NCBI GenBank assembly: GCA_038230275.1
Contig: JBBRNO010000085.1
Span: 1 to 27,673 of the forward strand
Source of the DNA: JANXXV01 sp038230275
GTDB lineage: Bacteria > Acidobacteriota > Terriglobia > Bryobacterales > Bryobacteraceae
Direction: 5' to 3'
DNA: 27,673 nt
Part shown: piece by piece, positions 22,982 to 27,673 of the stretch
Layout of the letters: every line of letters starts with the position of its first letter
Numbering within the stretch: the stretch's first letter is position 1
Notes under the pieces: generated by a model
The model's database searches: none
What the model was told of the DNA's origin: nothing
Seen by the model: only the letters and a program-made list of their open reading frames with translations
Program-made: the position numbers and the translations under genes

Positions 22982-24246
22982 GATTCACACTCCTGTTGGC
23001 TTGCGCTGGTATCGCCTTTGCCCAGGACGATCTACGTTTAACCCTGGCCGAAGCGGAGAAGCTTGCCATCCAGAACAATCCACAGTTCGGAGCAGCCAAG
23101 CTGAATGCCGCAGCTTCCTACCAGGTGCCGGTGGAACTGCGCGCGAATGCACAGCCGACGCTGTTTGGAAGCGTCACCGGGGTTGGCGCCGATTCCGGAA
23201 GCCGTCTTGCTGCCGGCGGACTGAACAATCCGGTGGTCTACAACCGGCTGGGCACGGGGCTTTCCATCACGCAGTTGATTACGGATTTTGGCCGCAATGG
23301 AAATCTGGTGGAGTCGGCGAAGTTGCGTGCGCAGGCGCAGGATCAGGTTACGGAAACGACGCGCGCGCAAATCCTGTTGGCGACGGACCGGGCCTATTTC
23401 GCGGTGTTGCGGGCTCAGTCCGTCTTGAAGGTGGCCGAGCAGACGGTGGACGCACGGAAATTAGTAGTGGACCAAGTGTCCGCATTGGCGCAGAGCAATC
23501 TGAAATCGCAGTTGGATGTCAGCTTCGCCAGTGTCAACCTGTCCGACGCAAAGCTGCTGTTGGCTGGCGCGCGTAACGACATACAGGCGGCGCAAGTTCA
23601 ATTGCTGACCGCGATGGGAATTCCGGGGCAAAAGTCGATATCGCTAACCGAAGAGCCGATGCCCGATTTTCTGCCTGATCGAGTGGACCCGCTGATCCAA
23701 AGTGCATTGCAGAAACGGCCGGAGCTGGCGGGCATTCATCTGGAGCAAAGCGCGGCCGAGAGATTCGCGCAAGCGGAGCGGGCGCTTCAATATCCAACCA
23801 TTTCCCTGGCGGGCACGGCTGGGTTCGTTCCCGCCGGGCAGGACGTGATTCCTGGTAGATACGGTGCGGTGGGCGTGAACATCAATGTGCCGGTCTTCAA
23901 CGGGGGTCTTTTCAAAGCACGCCGGACCGAAGCGGATTTTCGCGCAAAGGCGGTAGCGCAAAACTCCATTGATTTGGCCAACCGTATTGCTCGCGATGTG
24001 AAGATTGCGTACCTCAACGCGTCCACGGCTTATGAACGGGTGGGCCTGACCGCGCAGTTACTGGAACAAGCCAGGTTGGCATTGGACCTATCGCAAAGCC
24101 GCTACGATTTGGGACTGAGTTCCATCATCGAATTGAGTCAGGCGCAGTTGAACCTTACGTCGGCTCAGATTGTGAGCGCGAGTGCGAAATACGATTACCA
24201 GTCGCAGCGCGCTGTTCTGGCATTTGAAACGGGAGAATTGCGGTAA
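22978..24246 (+). CDS. TolC-family outer-membrane efflux protein
   Basis: The 422-residue protein starts at an ATG overlapping the pump stop (ATGA), with GCGAGG 7 nt upstream. A signal peptide (RFTLLLACAGIAFAQ) precedes two TolC repeats: LTLAEAEKLAIQNNPQF (first helix entry), an outer-membrane strand region around SITQLITDFGRNGN, and a second repeat with VGVNINVPVFNGG and SRYDLGLSSIIELSQAQLNL. It forms the trimeric outer-membrane exit duct of the efflux system. The reading frame is open for 470 bp upstream of this start, but that stretch is antiparallel to nothing real and overlaps the pump gene, so it is not used. Confidence 0.93.
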   Translation: MRFTLLLACAGIAFAQDDLRLTLAEAEKLAIQNNPQFGAAKLNAAASYQVPVELRANAQPTLFGSVTGVGADSGSRLAAGGLNNPVVYNRLGTGLSITQLITDFGRNGNLVESAKLRAQAQDQVTETTRAQILLATDRAYFAVLRAQSVLKVAEQTVDARKLVVDQVSALAQSNLKSQLDVSFASVNLSDAKLLLAGARNDIQAAQVQLLTAMGIPGQKSISLTEEPMPDFLPDRVDPLIQSALQKRPELAGIHLEQSAAERFAQAERALQYPTISLAGTAGFVPAGQDVIPGRYGAVGVNINVPVFNGGLFKARRTEADFRAKAVAQNSIDLANRIARDVKIAYLNASTAYERVGLTAQLLEQARLALDLSQSRYDLGLSSIIELSQAQLNLTSAQIVSASAKYDYQSQRAVLAFETGELR

Positions 24247-24251
24247 GGAGT

Positions 24252-24680
24252 ATGGGCTTGTTTAGATATCTCCGATCCCGAATCGCAGCGGCGTCCGGCC
24301 AGGAAGGGGTGCATCTTCTGGCGATTCTTTGCTCCGAAGGAGACCGGTCTCGATTGCGGCTTGCGTCTTCGCAGAGGCTTAATTGGAAGTTGGAGACGAC
24401 GGGAAGTTGGGACCAGGCGATCCCCCTGTTTGCGAGCGGACGCTATGCCGTGATCGTTTGCGATCGCGATCTGCCGGACCGGAACTGGAGGCAAACCGTC
24501 CGCGACCTGGCGAAACTTTCGCCCTGCGTTCTGCTGGCCTCCGCGGGCATTGATGCCTCCCTGTGGCAGGAGGTGGTGCAGTGTGGCGGCCATGACGTGA
24601 TCGCGAAGCCGCTGGAGGAACGCGGCGTGCTCAAAACCATCGACCAAGCCCTGCGATACACTTCAGCCGTTAAGAGATGA
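24252..24680 (+). CDS. Degenerate receiver-domain protein
   Basis: The 142-residue stand-alone domain has the outline of a two-component receiver: an acidic pair in ILCSEGD (25-31), a strand YAVIVCDRDLP with Asp71/Asp73 at the phospho-site position, VLLASAG where Thr/Ser should be, and the conserved lysine in VIAKPLE (Lys119). It lacks a DNA-binding output domain. AAGGAG at 24245-24250 is only 1 nt from ATG 24252 but 7 nt from an in-frame TTG at 24258, so the latter may be the true start. It follows the TolC gene by 5 bp, so it is probably in the efflux operon, and it overlaps the convergent regulator gene by 11 bp. Confidence 0.8.
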   Translation: MGLFRYLRSRIAAASGQEGVHLLAILCSEGDRSRLRLASSQRLNWKLETTGSWDQAIPLFASGRYAVIVCDRDLPDRNWRQTVRDLAKLSPCVLLASAGIDASLWQEVVQCGGHDVIAKPLEERGVLKTIDQALRYTSAVKR

Positions 24681-25320
24681 CGCCTTTGCGCACCGCATAG
24701 AGGATCAACTCCGGCGTCCCGTGGAGATTCAATTTCTGCAGGATATTGCTGCGATGAGTTTCCACCGTATAGAGGCTCAAATTCAGCATGGTTGCTGTCT
24801 CTTTGTTTGACTTCCCCTCAGCCAGAAGCTGCAAGACTTCCCGCTCTCGCGCGGTGAGTAGTTCGTAGCTATCCTCGGTCCCGCGCTGCTGCAGTTGGCG
24901 CATGTAATCCTCCACCATCATCTTGCTGATGGCTGGACTGAAAAACGCTTTCCCTTCATGCACCGCGCGGATGGCGTTTATCAGATCCGCTTCGGGTGAA
25001 TCCTTCAACAGGTAGCCGCGCGCACCGGACTTCAACGCGCGTAGCACGTAACTTTCATCGGAGTGCATGCTAAGGATCACCACTGCGGTCTCCGGCCGCT
25101 TTGCGGTAATTTGCCGCGTGGCTTCGATCCCGTTCAGATTCGGCATAGCGATGTCCATCACGGCGACATCCGGTGAATGCGTTTCGGCAAGCTCGATGGC
25201 CTGTCGTCCGTCGCCCGCCTCGGCCACCACCTGGAAGCCCGGCTGCCGTTCCAGAAGAACGCGCAGACCAGATCGCATCACCGTATGATCGTCCGCTAAC
25301 AGGATGCGGATCGGTTTCAT
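24670..25320 (-). CDS. NarL/FixJ-family response regulator
   Basis: The 216-residue regulator has an N-terminal receiver with the acidic pair Asp10-Asp11, phospho-acceptor Asp56 (VMDIAMP), Ser84 and Lys106 (LLKDSPE). A LuxR-type helix-turn-helix follows (LTAREREVLQLLAEGKSNKE, about 154-210). It should bind DNA when phosphorylated by the kinase encoded immediately upstream, whose stop it overlaps by 4 bp. Its 3' end overlaps the degenerate receiver gene tail to tail. It might control the efflux operon or the nearby sulfatase, but no binding site was identified. Confidence 0.95.
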   Translation of the reverse strand: MKPIRILLADDHTVMRSGLRVLLERQPGFQVVAEAGDGRQAIELAETHSPDVAVMDIAMPNLNGIEATRQITAKRPETAVVILSMHSDESYVLRALKSGARGYLLKDSPEADLINAIRAVHEGKAFFSPAISKMMVEDYMRQLQQRGTEDSYELLTAREREVLQLLAEGKSNKETATMLNLSLYTVETHRSNILQKLNLHGTPELILYAVRKGVIS

Positions 25321-26630
25321 GGCGCTTGCTCCAGAGGCACGGTTATGGCTATCAACGTTCCGCGGCCCGGCTCTGAATCCAGCTCGAAGCTGCCGCCCAA
25401 ATGCGTCACTCGCTCCTCCATACCCAATAGTCCCAGACCCCGGTGAAGGTCTGGCTGGAAGCCGTGGCCGTCGTCTTGAATCGATAACATCAAGTGGTCT
25501 TTCGCCTGCCTGATTATGATTCGGACCGCAGTTGCGCGGGCGTGCCGCGCACAGTTATTCAGCGCTTCCTGAACCACGCGGTAGACGCAAGTTTTGTACT
25601 GCTCCGGCAGGTCGCCGGATACCCCTTCCACCGCGACGTCCACCTGCATTCCCGTGCGTTTGGAAACTTCGCGCGCCTGCCACTGCAATGCCGGAACCAG
25701 ACCCAAATCATCCAACATGCTGGGGCGCAGCAGCAGTGTGATGTTTCGAACCACGCCCACGCTGCTCTCCGCCAGTTTGCGGATGCCGTCCACATGCGGC
25801 TTCAGTTCCGCGCTGGCTGATGCAGGAATGACCGCGGATAGATTGCTTAGCCCAACCAGCACCGCCGAAAGCGACTGGCCCACTTCGTCATGAAGTTCGC
25901 GCGAGATGGAGCGCCGCTCGGTTTCCTGCGCTTCCACTAATCGCGCCGACAGTTCCTTCAATTCACTGCGCGCCTGGACGGATTCGCGTTCCAACCCAAG
26001 GATCTTGCGCACGCTGAAAGTGGCAAGCACCAGTCCCAATCCAAGCGTGACGAAGACGGTGCTTGCCAGGCGCACCTGAAACTGCGTAAACAGGCTGGCC
26101 ACCTGGGTGCTGCCGCTGTTCAACTGGCGCTCGTTTACTGCGGCAATCTGGTCGGCGATACTCAACATTGCCATTCGGCGCGGCAACACTTCATCCCGCA
26201 GAAATTCGAAGCCGTCCCCGCGGCGCTGCTCCACACTCCACTGCAAAGCGGGTTCCAGCACACGCCAATATTCCGCTAGCCCACTCTGCAGAGTCCCGTA
26301 TGGTTGCCGTTCCTCCACACTCAACATGCCGCCGTAGGATTGCAGCGCGGCGTCCATATCGCGACGCGTTTTTTCCAGACTGCCGCGGTGCGTAGTGGCG
26401 TTCCGCAGGTCGGGCTCCAGAATATAGTCGCGGACGTATGTGCCGGAGAGATAGACATCGGACCGGATCTGATTCAGCAGGCGACTTCGATTCAGAAAGT
26501 CGCGGCGGATAGCGTCGTTCCGGCGCTGAATCTCACGGAGTAACTGCAGGGCGTCGATGCCGGCGAAGGCCATCAGCAGCAGCAAGCCGCCGAATCCGGC
26601 GATCAAAATTACTCGGGAGTTCCGCAACAT
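25317..26630 (-). CDS. Membrane sensor histidine kinase (HisKA_3 type)
   Basis: The 437-residue kinase has a first membrane helix (7-25), a helical periplasmic sensor of about 160 residues (CHASE3/four-helix style), a second helix (188-206), a coiled-coil linker and a HisKA_3 dimerisation domain with phospho-accepting His247 (SRELHDEVGQS). The ATPase domain has VVQEALNNCARHA (N box, 352-364), DDGHGF (386-391) and GLGLLGM (398-404). All expected catalytic residues are there. It overlaps the regulator gene by 4 bp, a standard NarL-type pair. The stimulus cannot be read from the sequence. It is divergent from the sulfatase gene, only about 40 bp away. Confidence 0.95.
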   Translation of the reverse strand: MLRNSRVILIAGFGGLLLLMAFAGIDALQLLREIQRRNDAIRRDFLNRSRLLNQIRSDVYLSGTYVRDYILEPDLRNATTHRGSLEKTRRDMDAALQSYGGMLSVEERQPYGTLQSGLAEYWRVLEPALQWSVEQRRGDGFEFLRDEVLPRRMAMLSIADQIAAVNERQLNSGSTQVASLFTQFQVRLASTVFVTLGLGLVLATFSVRKILGLERESVQARSELKELSARLVEAQETERRSISRELHDEVGQSLSAVLVGLSNLSAVIPASASAELKPHVDGIRKLAESSVGVVRNITLLLRPSMLDDLGLVPALQWQAREVSKRTGMQVDVAVEGVSGDLPEQYKTCVYRVVQEALNNCARHARATAVRIIIRQAKDHLMLSIQDDGHGFQPDLHRGLGLLGMEERVTHLGGSFELDSEPGRGTLIAITVPLEQAP

Positions 26631-26643
26631 CTGGCTTCTCTAT

Positions 26644-26673
26644 CCTATGTCGTATGATCCTATGTCATATGAT
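26644..26673. repeat. 15-bp tandem repeat in the kinase/sulfatase divergent promoter
   Basis: CCTATGTCGTATGAT (26644-26658) is followed immediately by CCTATGTCATATGAT (26659-26673), differing at one base. The second copy contains the palindrome TCATATGA. It occupies most of the 41-bp gap between the two divergent starts, so it may be a tandem regulator site or a simple duplication. Confidence 0.6.
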
Positions 26674-26680
26674 GCGGAAC

Positions 26681-27673
26681 ATGGACAGGCGTACGTTCTT
26701 GGGCGGTCTGTTGGGAGCTGCGGCGGCGGCAAGTGCAGTGCAACGTCGGCGGCCTAATATCCTGCTCGTATTTTCAGACGATCACGCGTTTCAGGCGATC
26801 TCGGCGTACGGACGCGGCCTGAACCACACGCCGAACATTGATCGCATTGGCCGCGAAGGCATGCGATTCGACAATTGTCTGGTCACCAATTCCATCTGCG
26901 CCCCCAGCCGCGCCGTGGTGCTGACAGGCAAGTATAGCCACTTGAACGGCTTGCTGGACAACCGGCAGACCTTCAATGGTTCACAGCAAACGATGCCGAA
27001 GCTGCTGCAAAGCGCCGGCTATCAGACGGCCATCATCGGCAAGTGGCATCTGAAGTCGGACCCTACTGGATTCGACCATTGGGAAGTGCTGCCCGGTCAG
27101 GGCAACTACTACAATCCCGACTTTCTCACCACTGCCGGCAAGCAGCGGCGCGAGGGATACGTCACGGATCTGATCACCAATCTTTCGCTCGACTGGTTGA
27201 AGACGGGGCGCGATCCCGAGAAGCCGTTTTTGTTGATGTGCCAGCACAAAGCGCCGCATCGCAACTGGATGCCCGCGCCAGAGAAACTGGAGCTGTATGA
27301 GGACGTGAAATTTCCGGAACCGCCAAATTTGTTCGACGATTACGAACATCGTGCGACACCGGCCCATCAGCAGGAGATGGAGATCGGCCGGCACATGACG
27401 ACGATGTCGGACCTGAAGCTTGTTCCGTCCGGGGGCACATTGGACTCGCCCGAATACACCAGGATGAATCCCGAGCAAAAGCGCATGTGGGATGCCGCGT
27501 ACCGGTCGCGCAATGAGGCATTCTTCAAGGCCAATCCACAGGGTAAAGATTTGGTGCGGTGGAAGTATCAACGCTACATGCAGGATTATCTGCGGTGCAT
27601 CGCCAGCGTGGACGACAGCGTGGGCCGATTGCTGCGCCATCTGGATGCGGCGGATCTGGCTTCCAACACCATC
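26681..27673 (+). CDS. Tat-exported Cys-type sulfatase (partial, C-terminus outside window)
   Basis: The first 331 residues of an S1-type sulfatase are present and the frame is open to the right edge. The start MDRRTFLGGLLGAAAAASA is a twin-arginine signal; in-frame ATGs at 26669 and 26672 could add a few residues. Metal ligands lie in LLVFSDDHAF (28-37). The formylglycine site is Cys73 in ICAPSRAVVLTG (72-83), so an oxygen-dependent formylglycine-generating enzyme or anSME is needed. GKWHLK follows further on. Such enzymes remove sulfate from polysaccharides or glycans. No maturase or partner glycosidase is in the window. It is divergent from the histidine kinase gene. Confidence 0.94.
   Translation, partial: MDRRTFLGGLLGAAAAASAVQRRRPNILLVFSDDHAFQAISAYGRGLNHTPNIDRIGREGMRFDNCLVTNSICAPSRAVVLTGKYSHLNGLLDNRQTFNGSQQTMPKLLQSAGYQTAIIGKWHLKSDPTGFDHWEVLPGQGNYYNPDFLTTAGKQRREGYVTDLITNLSLDWLKTGRDPEKPFLLMCQHKAPHRNWMPAPEKLELYEDVKFPEPPNLFDDYEHRATPAHQQEMEIGRHMTTMSDLKLVPSGGTLDSPEYTRMNPEQKRMWDAAYRSRNEAFFKANPQGKDLVRWKYQRYMQDYLRCIASVDDSVGRLLRHLDAADLASNTI

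Noticed and set aside
26557..26757. Frame with repeated MSYD peptide across the kinase/sulfatase gap
   Set aside because: The peptide repeat is only a by-product of the 15-bp DNA repeat; the frame overlaps two real genes.
1..27673. CRISPR array, tRNA, rRNA, integrase or transposase
   Set aside because: Looked for on both strands; no regularly spaced repeats, cloverleaf, rRNA-like stretch or recombinase motif was seen.

Overview
The window looks like an ordinary stretch of chromosome from an Acidobacteriota bacterium, most likely of the Solibacter/Bryobacter type (order Bryobacterales). Reasons: moderately high GC; many exported enzymes that begin with an 'RRxF' twin-arginine or 'MNRRxF' signal (Gfo/Idh/MocA oxidoreductase, D-2-hydroxyacid dehydrogenase, TIM-barrel protein, sulfatase); a PEP-CTERM protein; and a decayed copy of the NHL plus TIGR03437 C-terminal domain, a domain family I associate with Solibacter. 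No rRNA, tRNA, CRISPR array, phage gene or transposase gene was found. The taxon is an inference from gene style, not from a marker gene.

Layout. 1-5.4 kb: a partial exported Gfo/Idh/MocA oxidoreductase; a glycerophosphodiester phosphodiesterase; an exported POTRA-like/HEAT protein; a zinc-ribbon DUF4870 membrane protein; and a tight three-gene unit of alpha/beta hydrolase, cytoplasmic Gfo/Idh/MocA oxidoreductase and small helical protein. 5.4-10.2 kb: a DinB-like protein, a DUF2278 (YukJ) protein, a PEP-CTERM protein behind a symmetric operator-like sequence, a 57-residue orphan N-terminus of an acidobacterial kinase-type protein, a SIMPL protein plus gamma-family PLP sulfur enzyme pair, and an unrecognised exported protein. 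10.2-12.8 kb: a compact operon (peroxiredoxin, hydroxypyruvate-isomerase-like TIM barrel, D-2-hydroxyacid dehydrogenase), all three with export signals. 12.79-12.86 kb: a 67-bp REPIN/BIME-like long inverted repeat. 12.9-16.1 kb: two divergent housekeeping translation GTPases, typA and der.

16.13-18.5 kb is the only accessory-looking region: a 5'-truncated parD and frameshifted parE remnant, a small hypothetical gene, a TIGR03437 gene broken by at least three frameshifts, and an intact vapBC-type toxin-antitoxin pair abutting the broken gene.

18.6-26.6 kb holds a complete tripartite RND efflux operon (lipoprotein adaptor, inner-membrane pump, TolC-type outer-membrane protein). A degenerate receiver-domain protein follows in the same direction, and a NarL-type response regulator/histidine kinase pair runs convergently. 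A divergent Cys-type sulfatase with a Tat signal runs off the right edge.

I did not find a convincing new multi-gene system. The best leads are the REPIN-like element, the toxin-antitoxin and TIGR03437 graveyard, the exported three-gene carbohydrate/peroxide operon, the altered intramembrane residues of the RND pump, and the degenerate receiver protein tied to it.
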